From NCBI RefSeq assembly GCF_036785885.1, contig NC_092317.1, positions 6,760,501-6,824,500 on the forward strand: a stretch of DNA of 64,000 bases. Direction: 5' to 3'. The position numbers and the translations under genes were made by a program. The notes below the pieces were generated by a model. That model worked only from the letters and a program-made list of their open reading frames with translations. It did not search any database and was not told the DNA's origin. Below are positions 47,611-59,599 of the stretch, one piece after another (position 1 is the first letter of the stretch; every line of letters starts with the position of its first letter). The stretch is from Coffea arabica. Taxonomy: Eukaryota > Streptophyta > Magnoliopsida > Gentianales > Rubiaceae.

Positions 47611-48138
47611 TGTGGAGAGGGAGCAATCCTTTACGGACACGTGTCGTAACCAAGAGACGCTGTTCAGATCTCACCAGGAATCCGAACGGGTCGAGGTTCG
47701 AACAGGCCAATGCTAGCTCTCATAGTAAGGATTGGCTGGGTCTTCGGATAAGGCAAAAGTTAGAGTTCAAGAAGGACTACGCCTCTAGTAGAACGCATAT
47801 TCCGAATGGGATAACTACTAGTGGTAGGAGGATAACTACAGACTCCCTCGTAACTACTAAGGGGAAAGCCTTATAAATAGTGGTTCAGGGGATCAAGAAA
47901 AGGTACGCACACAAAATACGACACTCTTATTCTCCCATAATCTATTATTTGCCAAATTGACTTGAGCGTCGGAGTAACAAGTCGGAGTACAGTGGGAAAT
48001 TAATCCCACTGTATGCCTCGTTGCAAGTCGGAGTAACAACGGAGAGCTAGTCCCACTGTACGCCTCATTACAGGTCGGCTCGCCCGCTCCTATTTGGCAC
48101 GCCCTGTTTGGTCCGTGCTCCAGGTTGGTTCTACAGAG
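47611..48138 (+). mobile_element. Solo LTR, Ty3-gypsy type
   Basis: The layout matches a gypsy LTR: GC-richer U3, a TATA box TTATAAATAG (47871-47880), then the 3' motif TTGACTTGAGCGTCGGAGTA, which is characteristic of plant gypsy LTRs. No gag-pol flanks it, so it is solo. TGCAA at 47606-47610 and 48139-48143 may be the 5-bp target duplication. The terminal bases at the right are not a clean CA, so the right edge could instead be 48134. A short internal tandem repeat (AGTCGGAGTAACAA) lies at about 47970-48060. Confidence 0.65.
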
Positions 48139-49455
48139 TGCAAATAAATAATTTTTGTGCAAATAATAACAATCCTGAAATATGACGCAGTTGTTCTTGA
48201 AATTTTTACTACCCTTGCCCACCCCCTCGTGAATGTTGAAGTCTGGCCAGTAAATAGTCCGATAGAAATGATGTACGGTCGACTGTTGAGATTGTACCAC
48301 CACCTAATTCTTGAAGACAATCACCCATAATTGTAGGAAAACATAAAGTCGTGAGTTTTTTAAAGGTGCTTGTCCATACATGACAGTTTTCAACGTTTCA
48401 TTCAATGTCTAGGCCACTCAAGTTCAAAACCTTTGATCTTAGGACAATGGATGAAGGTGACCCTTTTACTATAGAGACATGAGCTTAGATATAGATAGCT
48501 AGGTGGCATCCACTATTCAATTTGCATAGCTACGTATTTCCTTGATAGATTTTTGGTGGTCTATAATGGTACAAAGTTCAGTTAAACTGGACATTGGAAT
48601 TTTTTTTTTTTTAGTCCTCCAAATAAGATTTGCTCGGACCATATGCCCTAAACCTCCTAAGAATCAAGTATCACGAACTGCCTTAGGATTGTAGTTGCAT
48701 AAGTAAAACATCATCAAGAGAAAGTATTAATTCGACTACAAAAGTTAATTAGCTATGTTGGCCATTCCTTTCAAACCCTATTTTTCCAGACAAAAAGAGG
48801 GTACTACATAAAATAATGAAGTCGCCAGATTAGATTTTGGGTTAGGAATAGTTGTGGAGTAGGACCCAAATAGCACCATGCATGTAAGGGTAGGCATGAA
48901 GAAGAAGATGGAGATGGTGGGACATATATTGAAGGGGATGTCTCCACTCCAACCGACTGTGCCGTAAGGGCTGAGCTTGAAGGTTGGTGGGCTAAGGATG
49001 GTGACTTCCATTAAGCGTACAACCTCCGAAGAGGACTTGGCAAATGCAATATCTTTTCCAATCTCAAGGATTAGGATAGATGAGAGATACAATGGAATGG
49101 GATCAGTGGACTCCAAACTGAACCACTTATTCTATTCCGTTCCATCCTCCATTCGCTACTGCGAAAGATCGAGCTCAGACACAACCATTTATATGCATTT
49201 ATGTAGGTTTGAGTATTTCATGCACTCTTCTGCACATACAAAAAGAGAACCCTAAAAAAAAAATAAGAAAAGAAAAGGAAAGATGGGAATGGTACCTGAA
49301 TGCCTTATATAAGAGCCCCCTACTCGTCCCCTTGCAAGTGAGTAGCTGTGTGGGAAAGACTAGTGGTGGATGTGGATCCCTTGCTAGCAAGAACCTGCTC
49401 AGTCAAGCAATCTACGCATAATGATCGTAGGAGTCAATTTAACTTCACTTGATAC
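48139..49455. other. Intergenic with one undecided open stretch
   Basis: Mostly featureless. The part at 48779-49134 keeps an open frame on the minus strand and is listed separately. Confidence 0.45.
48779..49134 (-). pseudogene. Undecided open reading stretch, possible gene relic
   Basis: About 115 codons stay open with mixed composition, unlike the AT-rich flanks. The frame reads through stretches such as ILEIGKDIAFAKSSSEVVRL and KLSPYGTVGWSGDIPFN. There is no ATG start at the beginning, no recognised domain and no neighbouring exon. An overlapping plus-strand frame (48984-49255) is equally unsupported. Confidence 0.2.
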
Positions 49456-49888
49456 TGGGGTGTTTCGCGAATCGAGCCGCTCGCGATCGGCTCGAATACG
49501 AGCTCGAGCTCGAGCTCAAAAACATTAAGCGCGTTGGCTCGCGAGTTCAATTATATATTTTTTTTTTTATTTTTTATTTTTTATTTTAATAATAAAATTA
49601 CATATATATCCCTAATATTTTATTATTTGTTAAAAAAATTATTGTTTTATTCATTTTTTTTAAAAAAATTATTTTTTATTTTTTAAAAATAAAATAATAA
49701 TAATTATTTTTTTTATTTTTTAAACACGAGCTCGAGCTCGAGCTCGACTCGAATTTGACTCGAGCTCGAGCTCGAGCTTGATATTTTGAGCTCGTCGAGC
49801 TCGAGCTCGAGTTCGAGCTTCACAAAATTAACTCGAGCTCGGCTCGATTAACCAAAGCTTGACTCGAGCTCGGCTCGTTTGCACCCCT
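49456..49888. mobile_element. CGAGCTC-palindrome MITE, copy 3, 433 bp
   Basis: The left end is TGGGGTGTTTCGCGAATCG and the reverse-complemented right end is AGGGGTGCAAACGAGCCGAG. Flanking ACTTGATAC (49447-49455) and ACTTGGTAC (49889-49897) give a 9-bp target duplication with one mismatch, pointing to a Mutator-like origin. Each end has dense GAGCTCGAGCTCGAG repeats around an AT-rich core. Confidence 0.8.
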
Positions 49889-49897
49889 ACTTGGTAC

Positions 49898-52508
49898 AAT
49901 TGGATTATGCAGGGACCAGTACAGAACCTTACAGTGGCATGATTGAAAGTACTATAGGGTTTCCTTCTAGTAGCCTTGGATTCTGATTGATCGGAGAGGA
50001 CATGTGCAGTTGAGGTGCAAACCCATAATGTAGTTAATGGTTATCATCGTATCACATCAGTTTGATTCAATTTGAACAGTTCATTTTAAAATAAAATAAT
50101 AATAAAAAAAGCAGCTACACACGTACTTATTTGTTCTAGTATAAACTTTGTGCACAAGACTATCAAATGATAAGGGAGCTAGGATGGAAGTAAGGGGGCG
50201 GGTTGGAGGAGATTTTTCTCCCTCCATTTACCATTAAAATAAATTTTTAAAAATTTATATATCGATATATTTATACATATATACATTTACACATTATAAC
50301 TATATATGAATAACATATGCATATATGTTATAACTTGAGAACTAAAAATATCACAATTCATCTAATAAAATGATAATTTCGTTACTTTTAGTTTAATGAA
50401 ATTTGTTCATATATATCGTAAGTTGTTTGCCAAAAAACAAAAACAAATACGGCAATTAGTATAAGTTTAGATTTGCTATTACATGTGGAAAAACAAATTC
50501 AAAAGATCAAAGTGATTTTCAAACTTGATTTTACATTAAGTATTTAGTTAAGCAACTAAAAGAACGATTTACAAAGTTGTTGTCGATGTTATATATATAT
50601 ATATATATATATAGACAAACAATGTCAAAATAATAAATAACAATTATAATTAGCCAACCAACCACGGGGGCATTCGCAGAGGTACGGGATGAGGTGAGGT
50701 GGGGATGAGGGAAGCAGGAGACGGGACGGGAGCGGGAGGGGAGATTTTACAGCACTTGCGTTGCGGAGGACGGGAGAGGGTTTTCCTGCTCCAAATTCAT
50801 CAGGCTGTCACTCCTACAATTTACCTCTAGTTACATCCTGTCAAGTGTCATGATCTACATAGCTCAACATTTTGCACGGATTTACGGTCGCCCGCCGTCT
50901 ACTTCAAATCATCCATCAAACCAGCATGATATGCTCCATGTATTATATACCATCAAGCTTAGCATTTAAACTAGAAAACTCAGCCTTAACAATAGCATGA
51001 TGGCCATGCTGAGAGTCTACCCTAAACACATTATCAATGGTACATATTATTGTTGGGCTCAGATAAGCTCAACTTTAAAACCCTTGTGAAACAATTAATT
51101 GCATACCTCTGGTGGATGTGTGAACTAAATATCATTTAAACATCATCAACTTTGCTTGCTTTGCTGTATATGCATAACAATGGCGGCGTACCTAAAATCT
51201 TTCCGCCTGATGAATATTGACCCTTTTTAACTGAAAAGTAAAATCATTGGTCAAATTAATCATCTTGCAAGTTTTTGGAGTTTTTGTAGAAAATATACTG
51301 TAGCGATTTGATATACGTGAGATAAAAAAATGATTGAAAAATGTGTTCACGAAAAAATGTAGAGATTTTTTTAGTGAAAAAATCCCTTTCCAAGCAAGAG
51401 TTTCCACACACACATGTTTAATGTAGATACCCTCTAGAGTGATGCCTAGCTAGTACTATAGTACGCAAGATTTTCTTGATCGAAGAATATAAACTTTTGC
51501 GTCAATGTTGTTATTAAATGAAGTTGGTTGCATGGTCACTATCGTGTTTGTCCCTGTACGCACAATTGTATTAGGAGCAGGACAAGGACCGGACACGATT
51601 AGGAAACGTTCTCTTCAATCTTCGTCAACCAGGAAAACAAGAGCCATAGTGGAGCTCCAGACCTTTGCATTTAGCAATTCCCATTCTTGGACATGAAGGG
51701 TAAATTCCAACATCTTTGTACAGAGAAAGAGTCGTTCAATTCCCAGGGACATGGCTTATCAAATCGAAGTAGCGGCCATTCAAATTGGACGACTTCTGGG
51801 CAAGTGGCCCAGCCAGCATATGACCATCGGCAATTGGGAAATTTCTTTCTTCTTTGACGTTTGCTTGGTTTTTGGATATTTAACTGTGGTCTATGAAAAT
51901 GATATGTAAATGCTTGTGGTACTCTATTTATTGGTCCAAGTTTCGACACATCAATTTATAGTCTAGACATGGTATAAAATTTCCCATCAATTAGGTAAAC
52001 AATAATTACTACTACTGTTATCACATAATCAGCTACTACTTTATGTTCTTGATTCAAGAAGAAAGAGTCAGCCACGTCTTATATTCAGTGCATTAGAAGC
52101 AATTAATTAGAAACCAAATGCTTTCTCCTTATTTGAAAAGTAACAAAAAATCAAGAAATAACATATTTCAACTAATTAATATTTTCAAATACCACCAAAA
52201 TAACACAGTACAAGTACAGTGCTATCACATTTTAAACGCCCCATCTGTAATTAACATGAGGCAATTTCTCATTGAGGATTTACACAATACCTACCTCCAT
52301 GTCAGTGTCTCAGCTGGTGGACTTAATCACCAGCTGGTTTAAACGTTTTTGAATTGATGACTTTGATCTAGGGAAGTATTTAGACCTTAATCTTTTTTCT
52401 ACAAATGCTTTTTTCAAAATGAAAGAAAAATTTCACTTCTCTAAACTCAGTTTCGGTTTTCATTGAGTATTTAATTTCATCTTCACTGTCGTTTAAAAAT
52501 GCAAGGAA
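49898..52508. other. Intergenic, no gene seen
   Basis: Contains a (TA)n run at about 50590-50612, a G-rich segment at 50665-50780 and a TTTGGATTG-family relative at 51271-51402. Other short frames have no domain. Confidence 0.5.
51271..51402 (+). mobile_element. Diverged member of the TTTGGATTG MITE family
   Basis: Shares GAGTTTTTGTAGAAAATATA, CTGTAGCGATTTGATATACG, GATTGAAAAATGTGTTCACG and a degraded CCTTTCCAAGCAAG right end with the copy at 54161. The ends are worn. Confidence 0.55.
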
Positions 52509-52516
52509 GAATTTGA

Positions 52517-53357
52517 TAGAGGTGACAAACAAACTCATTTAATTAAATTTACCCATACTCGCCCATGAATAAATGAGTGTGGGTATCTTAAGTTTTTGCA
52601 TATTAGTATAAATTAGTTACCCAATAATACTCATTTAATAAATGGATATTATTGGGTAACCCATCAAATTCAATTAACCCATTTACAATTGTCTTTTTCC
52701 AAATCTCCTCTCTTCCCCAACCCAGTTTTTTTTTCTCAAATTTTTCATTTTGTCATGATGTTAAATACTACTTTTGCTTCATTATTATTATTATTATTAT
52801 TTGTTAGTTTTATCTTATCATTTTATTTGCTCTTAGTTTGTTAATTTGCTCATTTTTCAACATTACCAATTTATGACAAATTTTAACCTCTTTTCCTACC
52901 TTTCAAAATGAAATTTTAAATTTACACACGAAAAAAATGCTAGAGGTTCAAAATTTTTTGATTAAGTTTTTATGTTAACTTTTATATTGCTTAGTTCAAA
53001 ATTTTATATTCTTATTATTCAATTATCAAATAGTATGTAATTTTGCAACACAGAGTACGGATAAAAAAAAATTAGTAATTAGGCTCATTGAGTAGTATAC
53101 GTAAATATTTAAAACTAATGATGGGTGCAAAGGGTGGGATAAATTGATAATTTAGTTTGCAAAAATGAATTTAAATGAGTTTACAAAAAGTTAAAATAAA
53201 TGAGTTATAAATGGATAATTGAGTTACCCAATTCATTTTTTAACTTATCCATTTATACCCACTTAATTATATGGGTATAAATGGATTGACTCACTTATAT
53301 TTATTACCTATTTTAATCAATCCAAACTCGTCCAAATCATCCATTTTGACACCTCTA
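52517..53357. mobile_element. hAT-like MITE, 841 bp, AT-rich
   Basis: The ends are TAGAGGTGACAAAC and, reverse-complemented, TAGAGGTGTCAAAATGG. The flanks GAATTTGA (52509-52516) and GAATTTGC (53358-53365) match at 7 of 8 positions. The interior includes an ATT microsatellite at 52783-52800 and inverted TACCCA/TGGGTA blocks near both ends. It is non-coding. Confidence 0.75.
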
Positions 53358-53894
53358 GAATTTGCAAAAGAATGATTGGTTCTAACAAAATCTACACGTT
53401 CTCTTCCGTAAATCTCAATACTTAGTACTGACCTTCGAGATCCCTTAAAAGTATTATACATATTCTTTCTGGAATAGACGGAATCAACGTTATTAATTCA
53501 AACATTTGTTAAGAGTTCAGTTGACACTTGGGCGTAGAAACCATCATCGATTTGTACGTGGGTGGGTATACTAGCTCAAGTCTCCATCCTTTCGAGTTAA
53601 ATGAGGAACTTAACGAACAAACTTCCTTTGACAATACAAGATGTTGCTACAATAAGATGAAACTAAAAATTATGCTTGATTTCGGCTGAGGCCGTCTTGC
53701 CAAACAAGAAGGAGATTGTTTGCCTTTGCCACCAAAGAACTCGAGGTCACGAAGGAAACCATCATGATTTAGAAGTTAAGCTAAATCCTGGACAGTTAAT
53801 GTAGCTTCCCAACTAATACATTGACGTTGGTGCAATTTCTGCCTATATGTGAACATCTGGTATTCCATCACTTTTACCACGTCTTTTTTCTAGT

Positions 53895-54057
53895 CTGTTT
53901 GGATTGTGAATTATTAGAGATATTTTTACTGTAACACTTTTTGTGATGTGATGTATGTGAGATAAAAAGGTAATTGGGAAGGTAAAAAGGTGTATTGGAA
54001 ATTGTAATGATGATGTAAGCAAATAAATTTGGGGAAATAAAACCCAATCCAAACAAG
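53895..54057 (+). mobile_element. MITE of the CTGTTTGGATTG subfamily, about 163 bp
   Basis: The left end is CTGTTTGGATTGTGAATTA and the reverse-complemented right end is CTTGTTTGGATTGGGTT. Internal landmarks are TTTTTACTGTAACACTTTTT, GATGTATGTGAGATAAAAAG, GGTGTATTGGAAATTGTAA and GATGATGTAAGCAAATAAA. Nearly the same sequence occurs at 62971-63141 and, inverted, at 60104-60241. Confidence 0.8.
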
Positions 54058-54160
54058 TAGAATACTACGTCATGTCCAACGTACCTATCTAACGAATGAC
54101 TGAACAATACCAAAAGAAATCAAACAATAACTCACACAAATTATGCGAACAAACAAGCTC

Positions 54161-54265
54161 GTTTGGATTGCTATTTTTTTAGAGTTTTTATATAAAAATA
54201 TATTGTAGCAATTTGATGTATGCAAAATAAAAAAATGATTGAAAAATGTGTTTACGAAAAATTCT
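54161..54265 (+). mobile_element. TTTGGATTGC MITE, right end worn
   Basis: Begins GTTTGGATTGCTATTTTTTT and includes ATTGTAGCAATTTGATGTAT and GATTGAAAAATGTGTTTACG. It is related to the copies at 2733 and 51271. Confidence 0.6.
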
Positions 54266-54764
54266 CCAGTCCGTTAAGATAGGGTACATTCAACATAATT
54301 ATCCCATTATAGCCTCCAAATCAATTGATTCCACATTAACATAAAATTTGTATAGCTATACTTTTCCCAAATATTATTTTAGTTACATCACAATTATAAT
54401 TTCCGATCAATTGTTTATCTTCTTAACAACTTTTTTATCTCACATACATCATATTACAAAAAAATGCTATAATAATTATTTCAAATAATCTCCTATCCAA
54501 ACGCTCGAACCAGCTTCATATACTTATTTGCTGTAGAAGAAATAAACAGTTGTCATTTGAAACATAAAAATTAAACTTGCCATTTGTTAATAATCCAAAA
54601 GAAAAACTTTAATACAAAAAAAAAATATTTCTGAATCAGAGATCAGATCAGATCTTCATCTTCCTAGTGAACACTTACCATATATTCTTCAAAAATAGTA
54701 AAATAATGTGAGTCCTGCAGTCAAGTCCCGTGTCAACAATATCAGCTGACGAATAGACCTGTGC

Positions 54765-55262
54765 ATGACCGACGTGGCTCTTCATGGACCGGTGATAACT
54801 GACACCAAGATAGCACAGCAGATAATTGTGGTACTATTCCTACTGGCCGACAACTCGACAATCTCCCCCTGTTCCTGTGGACATCAATTTCTCCCTTCTC
54901 TCCGCCGTCCACGTGTCCTCTCCCGACGTCCTCGATCCCTCTTCCTTCCCTCGTACGGTCATGTCACGGCACAAACCATTCCCACGCTCGGCTACCAAAT
55001 TACCGAGTTCCCCCCCTCCACTGCTCGCCTGTTTTGCATGCATTTCTCGAGCCTGTTTTGGTAAATTCACCAGGAGACGACAATCCACACTCTGTGAGGG
55101 GCCTCGATGCCAATTTGTGCCAATGCAGGTTATATCATCGTCGCGCATCGCACGTATCTTTTCCAAGCAAGTGAATTTAATTGGGGATGCGTGCGATTTT
55201 TTATTCTCGCTTTGGCGCAACGTGTGAAATTTATTTGTTGAAAACGCCATCTCAATAATCAA
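54765..55262. other. GC-richer stretch with overlapping open frames, no gene called
   Basis: Open frames of about 100, 133 and 140 codons overlap on both strands. None has a recognisable domain or splice context. The composition differs from the flanks. It could be distal Dof regulatory DNA or a degenerate insert. Confidence 0.3.
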
Positions 55263-55429
55263 ATAGAGTCAAGAACATTTAACGAATTGCTTAACAAATT
55301 GGAGTAATTTATTTGTTTTGAATGACGCATGATTTAGAACTGCCTGACAAATTTTATAGTTTAGGATTCTTAAAAAGTATCCTTCGTAAGATAGGGTTTA
55401 ATCCATCTGAGTTTGGATCAACGTGATTT

Positions 55430-55770
55430 AAAATTTGTGAACAAAATTAGCCGAAAATTGAACCAAGTTATTCGATATTCGAATCGAATTTGATTCAATA
55501 AGAGTATTTTTTTTATTTCTGTTTACTAACTATTCAATCTAAACTTGAATAACATTTTTGATTGGTCTGCTTTTAAATTTGATCATAACTTGACTCGATT
55601 AGTATACAAATTAAAAATTTGCAAGTAAAAATCATAAGATATTCAAGTTTGAATTTAGTTTGACGCGAGAAAAGTTTGTTCGAGTTGGTCTCAATAAATA
55701 ATCAAACCAAACTTCAGTACAATTTTAAATTCATTAAAATAATCAAATAAATTCGAATAATACTAGAGCG
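55430..55770 (+). repeat. Diverged AT-rich repeat, upstream of Dof
   Basis: Shares order and sequence with 58675-58960 downstream of Dof, for example ATTTTAAATTCATTAAAATA and AATCAAATAAATTCGAAT. TTCGAATT and ACTCGA motifs recall the CGAGCTC MITE family. Confidence 0.5.
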
Positions 55771-56490
55771 TTTATTTTGAGAGATTAAACTCATTTATAC
55801 TCCCATTTGTTATCAACAAATTATTTGAGTATATTAATTATTAATTGTGGACAAATACAATAATAAATTTATGTAAAACTAGTGCAACTTTTAACATGTT
55901 GAGCTCTAATTCTAGAGTTTTGTAAGATGCCAAATAGGTCAGAAATATTGGAACATTTCTATATTGGAACTTGACCGCCACACATGAATGACATGCTAGG
56001 GAAGAGGTATATTTGTCATTCTATATTGTATTAATTTTTGTGATAAAATAATAATTAAAAATTATATTTATAATTTAAATTAAATATATTTGATTTTTTT
56101 TTTTATGAAATGTGATATGTATAAATTACAGTACCAATTGTAAGCCATTTATGATCTCAAAAATAGGTTCTGCTGCTGCTCATAGTTACTAGAGTTCGAA
56201 AATGCCGAAAATTTTTTATTATTAGAAGATAGAGAGATATGCGAGGGGATATTTGTCAGAGTGATCAGTGCATGTGCAGCGGAGAGCCCAAATAGCCAAA
56301 CACAACACCATCAACATCCATTCTTCGTCATAATAACCATAACCCTCCCAATGTTGAAAATCTTCCCCTCCTTCTTCCCCTCTCGCTTTCCCATCAGTAG
56401 TCGGCAAATGTGAATTGTGAGCCCTTTTTCTCTCCAGCAGCGAAAAACCCAGAATTAAAACCCCCATCTTCTCCTAACTAAATTCTAGAA

Positions 56491-57549
56491 ATGCAAGATA
56501 TACATGCTATTAGTGGAGGTGGAGGAGTAGCAGGCGGAGGAAACAGGTTGTTTGCCGGTGGCAGCGGCGGTGGAGATAGAAGATTAAGGCCACACCACAA
56601 CCAGAACCACCATCAAGCTCTAAAGTGCCCTCGTTGCGATTCTTTGAACACCAAATTTTGCTACTACAACAACTATAATCTTTCCCAGCCTAGACACTTC
56701 TGCAAGAGCTGCAGACGCTACTGGACTAAAGGTGGCGTTCTGCGTAACGTTCCCGTCGGCGGTGGCTGCCGCAAAACCAAGCGCTCCAAGCCTAAACAGG
56801 CCGCTTCTGCCGACGTTGCAGTTGCCGGGGCTCCGGCTCCCGGGGAACGGAAGTCCAATTCTCATTCTAGTAGCGAGAGTTCGAGTCTCACCGCGACTAC
56901 AACGGCTGCGAAGAAAACTCCCGGAGCTGGCACAACCGGTGAGGTTGCGTCGGCCACGGTGAATTCGTCGAGTTCGGGAGCTTCGAATTTGATGAATTTC
57001 ACCGACTCGAGGTTCTTTCTGGCGCAGATGAATCCAAGTACTAGTTTTGAGCATCCTCAGCCGTTGATTAATCCTGCAGTTACATCGGAGGGTCAGATTT
57101 TCACGGATATGGGGAGCTTTACGAGTCTGATGACTTCATCTAACGATCCGGCTATGCTAGGATTTGCTAACGTGACGGCAACCGACATTTCGGGTTACCG
57201 GTTGCAACAGAGCCATCAGGGTGCGGTTCTAGACGATCAGAGCTCGAATCAGATGGCGGGGACTGCTGGTGGCGGCGGTGGTGATCACGAATTGAAGATG
57301 GATCAGATCAATTGTGGGTTTTTGGATCAGACGGCCCAGATTGGGTTCCCCGGGTTGCAGCAGAACAGAATAAGCAATGGTGGACTGCAGGGTCTCGATT
57401 GGCATATTAACGGCGGAGGAGGTGGGGGTGATGATGGAGGAGGGGAGCAGGGATTGTTTGATTTCTCAGGGACCGTCGATCAAGCTTATTGGGGTCAAAA
57501 TCAGTGGGCTGATAATGATCAATCCCTGAATTTTCCTCCCTTAGTATAG
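56491..57549 (+). CDS. Dof zinc-finger transcription factor, DOF5.4/OBP4-like, 352 aa
   Basis: An intronless complete frame. Residues 1-41 are Gly- and His-rich and start MQDIH, as in DOF5.4-type proteins. Residues 44-98 are the Dof domain: zinc ligands C46, C49, C71 and C74 (CX2CX21CX2C), with [27 protein letters not shown] and [14 protein letters not shown] all intact. The basic tail of the domain could serve for nuclear import. The rest is Ser/Ala- and Gly-rich low-complexity sequence ending [15 protein letters not shown], typical of Dof activation regions. Dof proteins bind AAAG cores in plant promoters. Arabidopsis OBP4 is a negative regulator of cell growth; the same role here is inferred from similarity. 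An AATAAA signal at 57608-57613 may mark the 3' end. No defects are seen. Confidence 0.95.
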   Translation: MQDIHAISGGGGVAGGGNRLFAGGSGGGDRRLRPHHNQNHHQALKCPRCDSLNTKFCYYNNYNLSQPRHFCKSCRRYWTKGGVLRNVPVGGGCRKTKRSKPKQAASADVAVAGAPAPGERKSNSHSSSESSSLTATTTAAKKTPGAGTTGEVASATVNSSSSGASNLMNFTDSRFFLAQMNPSTSFEHPQPLINPAVTSEGQIFTDMGSFTSLMTSSNDPAMLGFANVTATDISGYRLQQSHQGAVLDDQSSNQMAGTAGGGGGDHELKMDQINCGFLDQTAQIGFPGLQQNRISNGGLQGLDWHINGGGGGGDDGGGEQGLFDFSGTVDQAYWGQNQWADNDQSLNFPPLV

Positions 57550-59599
57550 TAATTTTAAGAATTTTTAACTCTGAAAATATATAATTACTACATAATTTGA
57601 CCCCGAAAATAAAAATATGAAATCAACAAGGGAAATGGCATTTTGGTTGACTGCAGTTGCTATGTAAATTTGTTTTGCTTACTTTGTTGTTCTCACCTTT
57701 TGAATTTTTTTTTGTCTCTTGGGCTTATTATTTTACTGCCGTTTGGGATTTGGATTTGGATTAAGTCCTGTAATTTCCTTAAGCCACTAACTATAAGGTG
57801 GGTTTTTCTTTTTTCTTTTATTTTATTGTCTACTGGGGGTTGGAATATACATCTGAACCCTTCTTCCCTCATGGGTTTTGGCTTTCAATGTACTGGGGGA
57901 TTATGTTACTGAAATATGGAGAAGATATATGGATATCAGGTTTCTCCTACTATTTTCCATTTTCTTCCCGTAATTAAAATTTCTTGTCATTATTTTTGTT
58001 GGTTTCTATTGTTAATTCACATGTTAACCTCGTTCCAATGCAAACAATCAAAGTTCTTGAGAGTTAGGTTCATAAAAATATGTTCAAACTAATGGATGGT
58101 TTGGTTTTTTCGTTTTTAAAGTGTGTTGTTGAAGCAGTTGTTTTTTGGTTAAGTGTGCATGTGAGATAAAAGATGATCAGGCTCTCCAAAACAAATGTTA
58201 AATGAGTTATCTAGATTTTGAATTAGCTCATGCTAGCCTATAAGGTTATACGTAGTACTAATGAGTTGATGGTCTCCTCAAATGTAAAGGGAATTGGCTT
58301 TGCTCATATAAAAGCTTGTATGCAGCTTTTCCTTTTTCTTTTTTTTTTGAAAAAAAAATGAATGAAAGTGGAAGAGCCAGAGATCATTTGGTAGGCAGAA
58401 AATTAAATAATGGCTATGTTCGGTCCTGCTTCAGACTGGTGGTTTTTGTGTAGGGAGTTGGTAGCTGGGCTGGGCTACTTTGCCTGCAGCTGATTCTTGG
58501 GAGTTCATTTCTCCGCTGATTCTTAGGTTTAAGCAATACATTAGTACTAGTAATTAGTACTCTCATTAGTAGGCTTATGCGGTCCGAACAGATGGAAGAA
58601 ACTCTGAATCTGTTTATTAGTCATCACGGTACTATGGTTTAATATCCCGACACTTATCTAGGACTAAAAGATGAATTAAATTATTCGACGGTGAAATCAA
58701 GTTTGGCGGTGAAATCAAGTTTGGCTTGACAAGAGTGCTGAAGGATGAATCGGATTATTCAATAGTTGAATTCAATTTGACTTGATAAAAGCTCGTTCGA
58801 ATTTGGTTCGTCAATCAATCAAATCAAATTTGAATAATATTTTGTGTTCAATGACATTCAAATTCAATAAAAATTTCGTTTGAATTCAATTTGATAAATG
58901 AACAAATCAAGTTTGAACAAAATTTTAAATTTATTAAAGTAATCAAATAAATTTTAAACACCCAATTGTTCGACTTGATTCCGCTTATTTATACAGCTAA
59001 TTACATTGATAAACCATCATGGTTCGATGCGAGTCTAACAACAAAATATTTTTCTTTTTCGAGTGAGAAGATCAGGTATTACTCGAGGACATTTCTTATT
59101 GTCCCACCAAATGAAGAAAAATTGCAAGGAATATGCCCTCCCAATTAAATGACTGCACTGCACAAATCGTTGTTTAGCAGTGGTACTTTTTTTTCTTTTT
59201 TTTTTTTGAAATGTTTCAGCAGTGGTACTTGAATAAGTACTTTTTTTTTTGAATAAGTACTTGAAAAATCTTGCAAACTTATAAAGAGTGAGAGGCCACA
59301 GGCACATGTAAAATGTAACGTCGTAGGGTAGGGTGGGGATTGGATATTTGGGCTGAGGGCGGAGGCAGAGGGGCGGCTATGTAATGCTAGCGTACGGAGG
59401 AGAGTAGGTAGCAACACTAGCATGGGAATGGGGAAGATAGAGGCATGTGGTCGGTTGGTGATTGCGGGACCTCCTGAATAGACAACTCCCATGCGCCATT
59501 ACGATTCCACGTGGCTTCATTTAGGATCCGAACATTGAAGTCTCTTCTTTATTTTTGGATTTATATATACGATGTCAAATATCAGAATAATAATAGAAT
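57550..59599. other. Downstream of Dof, no further gene
   Basis: The first about 100 bases are likely 3'UTR. The rest holds an AT-rich repeat at 58675-58960, T-runs at 59187-59250 and a G-rich patch at 59320-59420. Short frames have no domain. Confidence 0.5.
58675..58960 (+). repeat. Diverged AT-rich repeat, downstream of Dof
   Basis: A counterpart of the repeat at 55430-55770. It also contains the immediate local duplication GGTGAAATCAAGTTTGGC, present twice at about 58690-58726. Confidence 0.55.

Larger units (their letters stand above)
53366..56490. other. Intergenic and upstream region of the Dof gene
   Basis: Holds MITEs at 53895-54057 and 54161-54265, a fragment at 54425-54508, a GC-richer stretch at 54760-55200 with overlapping frames on both strands, and a diverged AT repeat at 55430-55770. 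The proximal 250 bp before 56491 should be Dof promoter and 5'UTR. A G-box-like CCACGTGTCC lies at about 54909. Confidence 0.5.

Noticed and set aside
47685..47705. GAGGTTCGAACAGGCC, tRNA box B-like
   Set aside because: It lies inside the solo LTR and no cloverleaf can be formed around it.
50665..50780. G-rich stretch resembling the GC-capped MITE ends
   Set aside because: No matching inverted end or target duplication was found nearby.
56620..57054. Antisense frame of 144 codons across the Dof gene
   Set aside because: GC-rich shadow of the Dof coding sequence; Arg/Ser-rich without a domain.
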